Source of the DNA: Paracyclopina nana
Lineage: Eukaryota; Arthropoda; Copepoda; Cyclopoida; Cyclopettidae
Assembly: GCA_019096065.1 (NCBI GenBank)
Contig: JAGUCH010000001.1
Coordinates: 17,608,001 to 17,672,000 of the forward strand
DNA length: 64,000 nucleotides
Direction: 5' to 3'
Shown here: piece after piece, positions 11,101 to 23,100 of the stretch
Numbering within the stretch: the stretch's first letter is position 1
Layout of the letters: each line of letters starts with the position of its first letter
Position numbers and translations under genes: made by a program
Notes under the pieces: generated by a model
The model's database searches: none
What the model saw: only the letters and a program-made list of their open reading frames with translations
What the model was told of the DNA's origin: nothing

Positions 11101-14100
11101 GGAGCAGCTTAGGTCACAGCAAAATGTGAAGGGCAGGCCTCAGCCCGCCCTCCAAAAAAATTGAGAGGGGATGGGCCTTTTACCCACTCCCAATAATGTG
11201 CTTCAATTACTTTGTTGATAGTATTGCTGTTTGAATTTTGAGGGCCCGCCCTCCCAAAAATAATAAGAGTGGGTGGGCCTTTGGCCCGCTCCCACTTATA
11301 TTGCCCTTGTACAGTTTCCTGTTTTTAGAAACAGGGGAGTAACATAAGTCAAAGTGAAATGTGGAAGACAGGCCTTCGGCCTGCCCTCCAAAAAATTGCC
11401 TTTTGCTTACTCCCAATAATATGTTTCAATCACTTTGCTGATGGTATTACAGTTTGAGTTTTGAGGGCCTGCCCTCCCAAAAATAATGAGAGTGGACGGG
11501 CATTTGGCCAGCTCCCACTAATATTGCTCTTGTACAGTTTCGTGTTTTTTGAAACAGGGGAGTAACATAAGTCATAGCGAAATGTGGAAAAAAAATTGTC
11601 TGACTAATATTGTTCGAATATTGCTCTTCTTAGAATTTTCTATTTACAAAAAGTACTTAATATCAAACCTGAAACTTCAGATATTGAAAGAAGTAATGAT
11701 GGCTTAATGGAAGAGCGTCGCACTTGTATTCAAAGTGATATGGGTTCCAATCAAAGATGACAAAGGTACTTTTTCTCATTTTTTTGGTGAGAGAATTTAC
11801 TTCCTGGTCGATTTTCTTGTGCAGTTTCCTGTCTCAACAAAGGGAATGACATAGGTCACAGCAAAATGTGGAGGGCAGGCCTTCGGCCCGCTCTCCAAAA
11901 AATTGAGAGGTGGTGGGCCATTTGACCACTCCCAATAATATGCTTCAATCCCTTAGTTGATAGTATTGCAGTTTGAGTTTTGAGGGCCCACCCTCCCAAA
12001 AAAATGACAGGGGTCGGGCCTTCAGTCCGCTCACACTAATATTGCCCGAATATTGCTCTTCTTAAAATTTCCTTTTTACAAGAAGCACTGAATATAAGAC
12101 TAGAAATACAAGATATACAAAGGTAGAGCGTCCGACTTGTACTCAGAGAGATGTGGGTTCAGACCCCGTTGATGACAAAAATACTTTTTCTCGTTTTTTC
12201 AGTGAGAGAATTTACTTCCTGGTCAATTTTCTTGTGCAGTTTCCTGTCTCAAAAAGGGGAATGACATAGGTCAATAATATGCTTCAGTCACTTTTTCGAA
12301 AGCACTGCATTTTGAGTTTTTGTGGGACAAATGTTCAAATGCCCTCAACAAAAACAAACACTGTTGCATTCAGCCCAGTGGCCTATGGCCACTGGGCTGA
12401 ATGCATAACATATAATGTGGCCATAACATATAATTTGCTAGGTGTTGGGGCCATCCCAAAATGTTGTTCAACATTTTCTTTGAATTAAAATGCTCAAAAG
12501 TTGTAATTTTTGTGTGATGTTAAGATGGCTCAGTGACAGAGTGTCCGATTCCCATACTGTCTGACCCTGGTTCAAACCCTATGAGTGGCAAACATTTTTC
12601 TGTCTTTTTCTAGATTAGAATTTACTTCCTGGTCGATATCCTTGTGCAGTTTCCTGGTGCAGTTTCCTGTGTCAAACGGGGGAGCGACATAGGTCACAGC
12701 GAAATGTGGAGGGCGGGCCTTCGGCCCGCCCTCCAATAAGAATGATAATAACTTTAGGCAGCTAAGCGTAAACAAAAGCAAGGTAACTTTGAATCAGCAA
12801 CTTCCCAACTGATTAGCACCAAAATTGGTGGGATTCATCAGAGTTGTCGCATAATTGATAAATTAGACATTTGGTCCAAATCCGAGCATACTATTCAAAA
12901 GATCTGAGTTAAGCTAACGACATTTGGGAACCGCTAAATAGCCTCGGATTTGCTTCGGCATTTTTGGTAGGCAACTCTTGCGAATCCCGACAAGTTTGGC
13001 ACCAATCGATGCTGACTTTGAAGAAAAGCAAGCCAGCAAAGTGACGCAGCTTTGCTTTGCTTAGCAGCATAATTGTTAAAAATTAAAAAGGGCTTTTAAG
13101 AGTTCGAGTTTTTTGGGCGTCACCCTCCAAAACTCAAAAAAGACTCAAAAACTCCAAAGGAAGTTTGTATGCGTTTTTTCTGGTGGGGGACAATGCGCAT
13201 GCAGGTGTCAATAGCCGAACGAATTTCAAGGGATATTTCAGTTGGAATGAATTCAGTAATGACAGGATGCAGTTGATACAAACCTACCAATCACAGACAA
13301 TTACACCACAACAGCAATACATACTTCTTCTTTTTTTCCCTTACTACAACTACTACTAAAAGCTAAGCCCCAATTTTCCAATTTCATTCCTCTCAATTTT
13401 CTTGTTAAACAGTAAAAAAATTTTCACCTCGTGCATTTGGTCTCCTCACAAAAGGCCTTTTTCTGCTCCTCGTCCATGTCCACCATTTTGGCCTCAAAGG
13501 CCCCAGAAAAGGGGATAATCATGGCCCCAGGGTCGTTCTGGTCCACAAACTCCTTGATTTTGGGCAGCCTGCAAAAAACATAAGTAGAATCAACATGGCG
13601 CAACTGGCGGACTTAGTGCTTACTTAACATAATGTAAAATTGCAAATTTGGTGGCAGACAGCTTGAAATAGTTTTATCAATAGAGTTTTCAGCCCAACTG
13701 CTTAAAAATTAATTAAATAAGCCATTAGGCTTTAAAAGTAGCTACACTAAAACTCCTAAGAACTTTAGTTATTTATTTCGAGCTGGGGCATGTAAAGTAG
13801 GGTGATTAAATAGCTGAGCGAGGATTTTAAAATGGGAAAACTCGAGTACAGCTTTACTAGCCCGAGCCTGCGAGGGCTGTAATTGTACGAGTGTTTTTCC
13901 ATTTTAAAATCCAAGGTCAGCTATTTAATGACCCAATTTTACGTGCCCCAGCTCAAAATATACAATTTTATATACTGTAATACGATTTTCGAGTGTTTTA
14001 ATGAAGTTACCGGGCTGCCCTGTGCCCTAGAAAATGCTGCTCGGTTTTTATGCTATGTATCACTGGCTCTCATCAGCTAACATCCAGTGGTTTGAGAGCA

Positions 14101-17100
14101 ATAAAAGAGACTTTAAGAATACAATTCTTGTGAGTTGCAGCCATGGCATAGTGGTCAGAGCGCTTGGCTTTGATTCTGCAGTCTAGGGTTCAAACCCCAG
14201 TCATTCCTTGTTTTTTTTGTTTCTTTATCTGGCTTAAATTATGTTTAAGCCTTATACATAGCATGCAATTTTCATGGTGTTTCCATAGCTCAGTGGTTAG
14301 AGTATTGGATTGCTGATCCTACTTGCTGTGGTTCAAATCTTGGAAGAATCTCTCTTTTTCTAACTTCTTTGGAATGTTGATTAGTTCCATGGAATATGAG
14401 GGGCATTAAGCTACTTAAAATCCCTCGAATTTGATTCCAGGGCCGTTAAGTATTTAATATCCCCCAAATTGCTTAGACAGAACTGTGATATAAAAGAGCT
14501 GAGTCGGATCGGTAAACTGAATTATAACACGAGGAAATCGTATTACAGTATATAAAACTTTATAAAGAATGTTCTAAATTAAATCTCAATACAAACTCAG
14601 ATCTTTACCAAACTTTTGACAACTGGCTAAAATTAATTAAGATTCTTTTTTTAACTTATTAGAACTACTTTAAAATTAACTTAGGCTTTAAGATTATTTC
14701 TTAAGTCATAGCAAGACATGTTTTAATACAATAATAGAACTCTTTATAGTTGAATAAGGCTTTTAAGATTGTTTTAAAAGTCTTAGAAAGACATTTTTAC
14801 TTTAAAACTCATAGCAAGACATTTTTCATTAGAATACTAAAACTGCTCATAATTGTCTTAAACTTAAAACATTTTTTAAAAAGTCTTAACAAGACATTTT
14901 TCATTACAATACTAAAACTGATAATAATTGTCTAAAACTTAAAAGTTATTTTAAAAGTCTTGGCAAGACATTTTTGATACAATACTAGAACTGCTTATAA
15001 TTGACTTAAACTTAAAAATATTATTCAAAAACTCTGTAAATAATTTTTTTAATACAACCATACAATTGAAGTGCATTAAATTAATTTCCAGTTAAAAAGT
15101 CATTTTTGGCAATGGCATACACATAAGTTAGAAGATTTTTTTTCACATATTCTTGCCTATCAATATTTTACTCTGTTAAAGTCGGGGGGTGAAGAAAGAA
15201 AGATCCTGTTTTGATCGTGTAGTCGGGGAAAAATTGGCTTGAAGTAGATTGGCGCCATGGTCGTCATTATGTTCATCATCATTGCCACTCAACCGATATG
15301 GCATTTTGCTCAAGAAGAAGAAGAAGAAGAAGGCTGGCACACTGGGAGCAAAAGGCGGGAAAAAAGATGGAGAAACCTCAATTTTATGCAAAGAAGCGTT
15401 TGCAGTGAGCCAAAATTCGGGCGTGGCTTTGAGCGGCCCATTTTCAACTCTAGTCAATCTTATTTGACAAGTGGAAAAAATGTGCGAAACACCCATCAAT
15501 TTTAGGCACTGAAAAATCATTTCAGAGGAGGAAATTAAGCATTTTTGCCATTTCCTAGTATCCACCTGCGTTTTCGCAGATTTTTCACTCTAGCAAAAAA
15601 AGCCCTGAGCTTCCGCACAGCAGTGCAAAAGTAGAAACAACAACTGCAACACACAATTCCAGTTTTTTTTCCACATGGAAAAACAATTATTGCTACTTTT
15701 GTTGGCGTGATGTTGATGGCAAAAGCAGGAGAGCAAAAGGCAGAAGTAGTAGCAGTGGGCGTGGCCTGAAATTTTAATTGCAGTCCCTGGACAAGTGGCA
15801 ATTAGTGCACACTTGAGCCCCAATGTCATCAATGGGCGTTTGTTTGGGCTCAAATGAACAGATTTGCCTTCCAAAATCATCATTTCTCACACACAAAAAA
15901 TAAATTTCAGTATGGGGGTGCATTACTTCAAAAAGGAACTCCTATTTGCAAGGTTCCTTTATCAATTAACGCCCAAGATATAAAAAAATATAAGAAGCAT
16001 GATTTGATTGAAAATCTGAATTGAATTGGATTTTTTGGATGCATGACTTGATTTACACCACACCATTTCCCATCTTTTTTAATGACTTGACACCTCCCAC
16101 TGTTCTTCTGGAATGTTATCGACCCATCTTTTGGTATTTCTCTAATAAAGTTGCCACTTATAGGTAAAACTACTGCCATGGTGGTTTAGTGACGCCAGAA
16201 ATATGCTTACAAAGCCCCCCAGAGAATAACTAGTCACGCAAGACTGAAATAATGACTGGAAGCATGAACATGTGAGAGAGCCAATAATAGATGATATGAA
16301 AAGTCTCCAACACACAAAGAGGACTGGCGGCTTTGGCGGCCATTCCTTAGTGGTGCCTGAAAAATGGGAGAAAAAAACGGTGTATTTCGCATCATTGCTC
16401 CTCTTTGTAATTACAATTTTCAGCAATCTTCATCCTGAGCCTTGGCAAACATCAGAGCCACCACCAACAACGGAAATGGAATGGTCAAAACATGCACTCT
16501 CTTCCAGATGTGTATGATTAAAATCCACTCCATGAAAAACAATGCTCTACATAAAATTGTGAAATTTGATTTTTTCACAAAAAACCTAAAAACTCACATT
16601 TTTAAGTTGAAAAGGATCAAGATTAGACACTTTTAATGAGTTTTTGAAAGGCTGTCATGTCAAAGTTTGTATTTCAATTTGGCTTTTTTCTAGCCTATTT
16701 GGCTACTAAAGCTTTAAGAAAAGTACTAAAATATTATTTTGCTCTAAAAACTCAATAAACAAATTTTTGAATTTAGAATGATGAACTTCACACACTTTAG
16801 ATAAGCTATTGTCTTGTTGCTTTGTTTTGGAATGTCAGTGTTTTTCTCATGGTCAATCAATCACTTTGGCTTTTTTCTGGCCTATTTGGCTCCTCCTCTG
16901 AGCAGCACTTTAACTCAAAGAGCATAGTCATTAAGAGGGAGGACGGCTAATTAAACATCATCCAACCAGAAGCCAGAAGCCAGAATTAAGACCACTTTCC
17001 CAAATGACATTTTGCACACAAGGAAATGTCTATCTCTGGCTGTTGCATTTGTTTAATTTTGCATGCAGCTCAAAGGGAAGCGAGCAATTATGCATAGCTG

Positions 17101-20100
17101 CACAGAAACTTAATTTAGCTGACATGCTCCTTTTTTAAATGTATTTTTATAGACAGCAGTATCATTACAAAGAAATAACCCATCTACCGACATTTTTGAA
17201 GAAACACATGGGAATGATGAGACAATCTTTTACTATTAATTATTACTTTTACTTAAGCTTAGAAATTATAACATCTTATTATTTAAAGGAGAATCTTATG
17301 GTTATTATAGATTTAAAACCAATTCTTAGTTTCAAATTCTAATTGGCTTTTGGAACTATAAGTAGACTTGCAAAAACTAAAAACTCAGTTTTGTTCTTGA
17401 GCAGTGTCAACTGAGTATCCCAGCTGTTGCCCTTAAAGGCCGCTAGGATCGCCCTAATTCAATGTTATTGTTATGATACGAATAGCTCACCACTTGTTCT
17501 TTTTCCTGATGTAATCTTTTTCAGATAAGTTGACGAGGTAAATCATGGGCTTGGCAGTGATGAACAGATGCTTGTTGAGCAGTTCCACCTAGGAAGAAAA
17601 TAAAAAAAAGTTGAGAATTTTGCTACCACTGAATAAATCACAGCAGGAGGCTATTGTCCCAGTATGTGGTCAAAGTGTGAAAATTGTATTTATGATTAGA
17701 GGTATCACACCACACCAGAGTTATCATGACCTGGTCATACAATTTGTTAGCCAAAAAAATACAAGTACTTCTTTGTCTTTCCAATCACCAAAGCGAAGAT
17801 GGCGCCTTTCTTCCACTAAAACCTCTCTAATGTGACACATAGCCTCCTGAAATAATTAGGGAGAAATAGCTTAAGAAATCAGCTTACATCAGCGGCATTC
17901 CATTCCCCGAAGCGGATATGCCTTTTTTGATCCACCAAGACCTCCTTAATCTTGCACATTCCATCCTAAATTACAAGTCACATCCGACATGATAAATAAA
18001 AATCCGTCAATAATAAAACGCGCTGCGTGCGATCCATATTTCACGAGGCAAAGGGTCAATTTTCTACAATTTAGCCGCATGCTGAGAGGCATCGCTAAGT
18101 GCCAGGAACGACCGGCAAGATATGGGCCAACGCAAGTTTTAAGCAATGAGTAAGTGTGAAATAAGTTGTATCGATGAAGGAATGATGATCATTGAGAGTC
18201 ACTAAAATTGTAAAGAGATGTTGACAAGTCATCTTGGTTTGACAACGCAAAAGTCGATAAAGTTTGCTGATTGAAATTAAAGCTAATGAAAGCAAACGTC
18301 TATTTTAAAGCACCGAAACAAATGTCTGTTTCACAACAACTTTTAACGATACTAATAATCATTTTTATGTATATTTAAAGATAATAAAAGTTATTCAAGA
18401 AAATGTTGATCATTGTAAGTGATTTAACAATTTCACTTTCAATTGCGTACTTCAATGCTTAAGGTTATCGAAATGAGAAAAAAACAATCAGCAAACTTCA
18501 GCGACTTGTCCATTTACAAACATCAATGACTTGCTGATCGTCCATACCAATTCTGATGTGAACTAATGCATTTCAGCTTTGCTAAGCGTCAACTTATTTC
18601 ACACTTACAAGTTTAGCTTTTTTGCGTTGTTGCTCCTGGCAAATAGCTCAGCTCGATGAAAAAGTAAAGACGGTAGGGGATCCTTGTCACGTGTAAAAAA
18701 AGTAATATTGCATCGGGCTGAATTATGTGCCCCCCCTCGAGAAGTGAATTGACCCTTGGCTAATAATTGATCCATACTGGTTTTCCTGGATCTGAAGCAG
18801 GATTGTAATTATGGCAGCCACACGCCAGTGGGCGGGGCTTGCAAAAGCTGGCTTAATTACCCTCAATCATTGATCAAACTTACATATTCTTGCTTCAACT
18901 TTTTCTCGCCCCTCTGATACTTTTTCTCCAGGTCATCAAAGTATTTCATGAAAAACTCCTCATCCTTGAGCCTGAGCTCCTCATTGATGATCTCAATGTC
19001 CCTCACTGGGTCCACTTCACCCTCAACATGGGTGATTTCCTTGTCCTCAAAAGTCCCTAAGAAAATGATTCAGGTTAGCTGGTGGTCCAAAGACAATAAG
19101 GTTCTCTCCTCCTTGTGAATTGTGACGAATTGGTAATTGGGCTGGGGGCGCCATAGTGGCCGCCATTTTGAAAAATGCTCCTCCTGTCAACAGCCATGAC
19201 AAACTTGGTTAAACCTTGCACCAATTTGGGCATCAGATGCTAAAAATCCTGCCCAAACAATCCCAAGAAGAAAAACCTCTGAATTTTGCACATTTTGGAT
19301 CAATTTTGCCTAAATCACCCACTCATGAATTACATGAATTAGGGTTGAAATAACTGTTACATCATTTTAATGGAAATTTGGCCGTTAAAGTGTACCAATC
19401 CAAAAAGTGAAATTTAAAAAAAAACTTTTAACATGTTTCTGAGCAAAAAATGGATTTTTTTCTGTAGTTTGAAACTCTAGTGAATTTTGCCAACTTTGAA
19501 AGAAAAGTGAAATAAAGCTTGGAGCTTCAAGCCAAGAAAGTTAATTGGCCACAAAGAAAAGAAACAATAAAAAAAGGTCTCCCAGAGGCAATTAAAAAAA
19601 AGCCTATTTGAAACTTTGTCAGTAGAATCTCAATCAGAGATTGGATTGCTGGCGCCGCCGAGGCTTAATGAAAAAATTCACACATTTTTCAGCATTTTTC
19701 GGCTTAATTGCAAAGGGTTTGTTAATGGGAGGAGGAGCGGTCAAATATGCTGACAAAACCTGAGCACGAGCTTGGCCCCTTTGACCAAAAAACCTTTGAG
19801 CAAACGCCGACAAATTACACGAGAACAGAGATGATGAAAAACTTATGGGAAAATACCGTAAAAAGGCAGATTATTTGGGCTGGCTACCGCCAAAATTGAA
19901 TTTATTCAAAAAAGTCCTTTTTTCATTCCAGTGGCGCGCAAAATGGAGCAATTCAAAATGGCGGCGCGTTCAGCGGCGGGAAAAAACTCTTTCTTGTTTT
20001 GAGGCGCGCGAGACCAAAAAAAAGATCGATTTCATGCTCGTTTCAAAGCCATTGATTTGATTTTGAGCTATGAGCTACTTGCTCAGCATGCTCCAAAATG

Positions 20101-23100
20101 AATCACTTCTTTGGATGATTTGGCGTGAAATTGCTGCTGAATTATTTTACATCATTTTTGGCAGAAATTCAGGGCATTGCTTTGCTCAAAAGATCTGCTG
20201 AAAAATAGTTAAGAAATATTTTTTATGCCTTCGATGTTCATGTGTAGGAAATGCCTAAAGCTATGGGAAAAGTTGTGGAAAAGAAAAGCGAATCTGCTTC
20301 AGACTACTTTTCAAAGAGTGCAGCTTGGCGCCAAACAGCTTTTTTATGGGCAAATTGCGCTATTTAGCATGATCTCAATCGACATTTTTCCATTCTTAAC
20401 TGGCTTTCATAGCGTTAACTTTTTCATAGTTTAACGCTTCATTACATTTAAAATGTTTAAATAAGAGTACGCTAACTTTTTGCAGTTGTTTACTTAAGTA
20501 GGCTTAAAGTAAATCGGATTTTTTACGCCAGCCTAGATCTCATTTTCCAATTGTTGTTAGGCAATTTTCTCCTTTGCTCATGATATCTTTTAGTGAAAAT
20601 TGAGGAAAAGAAAAGCGAATCAAACAGCTTCTTTATGGGCAAAGTTAGTAGATTTTCTTTTTCAAATTTTAGCGCTTCTTAAACATATTTAAATTAGAGT
20701 GTGCTAACTTTTTGAAGTTGAGTGCTCAAGTCAATCGGATTTTTTACACCAGCTTAGATCTCATTTTTAAATTGTTGTAAGGCAATTTTTCTCCTTTGCT
20801 TCTGATATTTATTGTGAAAATTGTGGAAAAGAAAAGCGAATCTGCTTCAGATTTCTTTTCAACGAGTGCAGCTTGACGCCAAATAGCTTTTTTATGGGCA
20901 TATTGCGCTATTTAGCATGATCTCAATCGACATTTTTCCATTATTAAGTGGCTTTCATAGCGTTAACTGTTTCATAGTTTAACGCTTCGTTGCTTTAAAA
21001 CTTATTTAAATAAGAGTACGCGAACTTTTTGCAGTTGTTTACTCAAGTCGGCTTTAAGTCAATCGGATTTTTTACACCAGCCTAGATCTCATTTTCCAAT
21101 TGTTGTTAGGCAATTTTTCCCCTTTGCTCATGATATTTTTGGTGGATTTTGACAGAGGAGTTTGGTGCATTGCATGCTAATCAATAAAAGTTGTACTCAC
21201 TGCATAGGTGGAACATGGCATCACATGCCTTGATGTGGGACAAAAAGGCATTTCCAAGGCCTTGTCCTTCCGAGGCTCCCTTGACGAGGCCAGCAATGTC
21301 AGTCACATTGAGGAAAGCAGGAACTTTGCTACAAAAATTATTAGGATGTCAACGTCACAAGGTGCATTTTGTCACGAGGTGGTGGCCAAAAAAAGCACTG
21401 CTATTTTGCATTGTGTCTGCATTGGTTGGCATTCCTGAACAAACTGACTTCTACTTTGTTTTTGGGGGCATCATCATCAAAATTTGAAAAGTGGTCTTTT
21501 CGGTGATGATAACAGAGGCTGCTATAATATACTCTTGGCTGCAAAATGAGGGAGTCTGGATTGCACAATGTCAGTTGTCGTATGGTAACTCAAAATTCCG
21601 AACAGCCTCAGGCAAGGAAAAAGGAGGAGTAAAGTTACTCCCAACATATCAACAGCTAAAACTGATGACTATTTGCCTTGGTGAAAATCCTTCCTCAAAC
21701 AACTACATTAGCCAAGTATGGCACCAAATTTGATCAGTAGCAATCTAGTAACATGGCTGGTTTTCCTGAATTTGTCAGGTTGCATTGCGAAATAAATTGG
21801 AGAAGGTACAAAGAGACATCGCACTTTGAAATTCATATTAGGTTTTTTTATGCGACAACTCAAGTTGTCAAAAGGCAAAAATTCAGAAAAGCCTCATATG
21901 TTTATATTTGAGATGCCATTAAAACTGTAGGCTTTGTTTTGTTTGTCATCTCAGTTGCTTTGTAATTAAGTATCGACATCAAAAACTGATTAGAACTCAC
22001 TTAACCTTTATTCAAATCCTAGGTTAAACAACTTTTTTAGCAAGGTCTGACACCAAATGCTTTCAGAAGCAATCAAGTAACATGACTTATTTTCCCAAAT
22101 CTCTGAAGTTGCATTGCGAAAAAAGGAAAGAAATTACAAAAAAAGTTGTATTCATTTTTATGCAACATTGTGAGATGTCAAAAGGCGATAAAAGTTCTAA
22201 AAAGCCTCAGTTGTTTATCTCAAATAATAAAGGTCTTGTCTATTTGTAATCTAAGTTGCTTAAAAAATTAAGGGACAATCTGTACCACTGCCTAAAACTG
22301 TTCATATTGCATTCAACTTTCTTTTTAAATCCTTCAACATACAATTATATTAGCAAGGTATGACACCTAATTTCATCAGTAGCAATCAAGTAACATGGCT
22401 TATTTTCCCAAATCTATGAAATTGCATTGCGATAAAAATTGGAGAAGTTACAAAAAAATAACGCAATTTGAAATACAGGTTAATTTTTTCCTTGTGAAAT
22501 AGTGAGTTGTTGAAAGGCAAAATTCTAATAAGCCTAAGTTGTTTAGATTAAATAATAAAGGCCTGGTTTATTAGTAATCTCAGGTGCTTAGAAAATAAAG
22601 GGTCAATCTGCATTAGCGTCTAAAACTGATCATATCGCATTCAACTTTTTGAGAAATCCTTCGCTGTACAATTTTATTAGCAAGGTCTGACTCCAAATAT
22701 CATCAGAAGCAATCAAGTAACATGGCTAATTTTCCCAACTCTCTGAAGTTACATATTAAAAAAATTGAAGAAATCACAAAAAAATGAAAATTACTTGCAG
22801 GAGTCTTGAATGTGTAGATGTATGAAATCCTTATAAGGGCACACTCCAGTTGTGGTTTTTCTCATCAAAATGCAAGAGTTTTGAATGGGCTACCACTTAC
22901 AACCCGAACAGGAAAACATTGGTAGAAATTATTGACGTCGGTTCCCTTTTATAAATAATGACAGGGCGAGTTAATTTGTTTGTGACTGGAGCAGCAACGA
23001 CCACTAATAAATGAGCCGAAACCAACATTTGCTTGTTTAATGAATGAGTGCACTACACCCGATTCCCAAGCCAATCGCAAACAAGGGAGCAGAAAATCAA

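Larger units (their letters stand above)
8587..12736 (-). mobile_element. Helitron-like non-autonomous element, copy 1 (4150 bp)
   Basis: Read on the minus strand it starts TTGGAGGGCGGGCC with a perfect 12-bp hairpin and ends with a 6-bp-stem hairpin (GTCCAT/ATGGAC), then GCCTTTACCTAG. It is inserted exactly between A and T of a MITE whose intact copy at 59.2 kb gives the empty site, with no target duplication. A 3' hairpin, a terminal CTAG (CTRR type) and A/T insertion are Helitron traits; the 5' TT rather than TC is atypical. No Rep or helicase gene is seen. The interior has GC-rich hairpin repeats, tRNA-like modules and degenerate 20-bp repeats around tctatccaaggacagt. Confidence 0.85.
5351..13427 (-). 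other. OLA1: OLA1 intron 7, repeat-filled
   Basis: An 8.1-kb intron between exons 7 and 8. It contains an AT-rich minisatellite (7610-7960), a dispersed repeat (6130-6500), four copies of the 14-mer AATAATCCACTGTG, and a MITE interrupted by a 4.15-kb Helitron-like element. No nested gene is recognised. Confidence 0.8.
13964..14561. mobile_element. About 600-bp TIR element with two tRNA-like units
   Basis: Inverted ends: ttatatactgtaatacgatt at the left and its complement at 14535-14556, extending imperfectly to about 40 bp. It holds tRNA-like units at 14139-14207 and 14279-14347. No transposase is present. The superfamily is not determined. Confidence 0.7.
13569..17490 (-). other. OLA1: OLA1 intron 6
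   Basis: A 3.9-kb intron with a palindrome (13774-13962), a TIR element with two tRNA-like units (13964-14561), an 85-bp tandem array (14.69-15.05 kb) and a short GAA run near 15315. The remainder (15.1-17.4 kb) is AT-rich with no gene recognised; its open frames lack conserved features. Confidence 0.75.
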
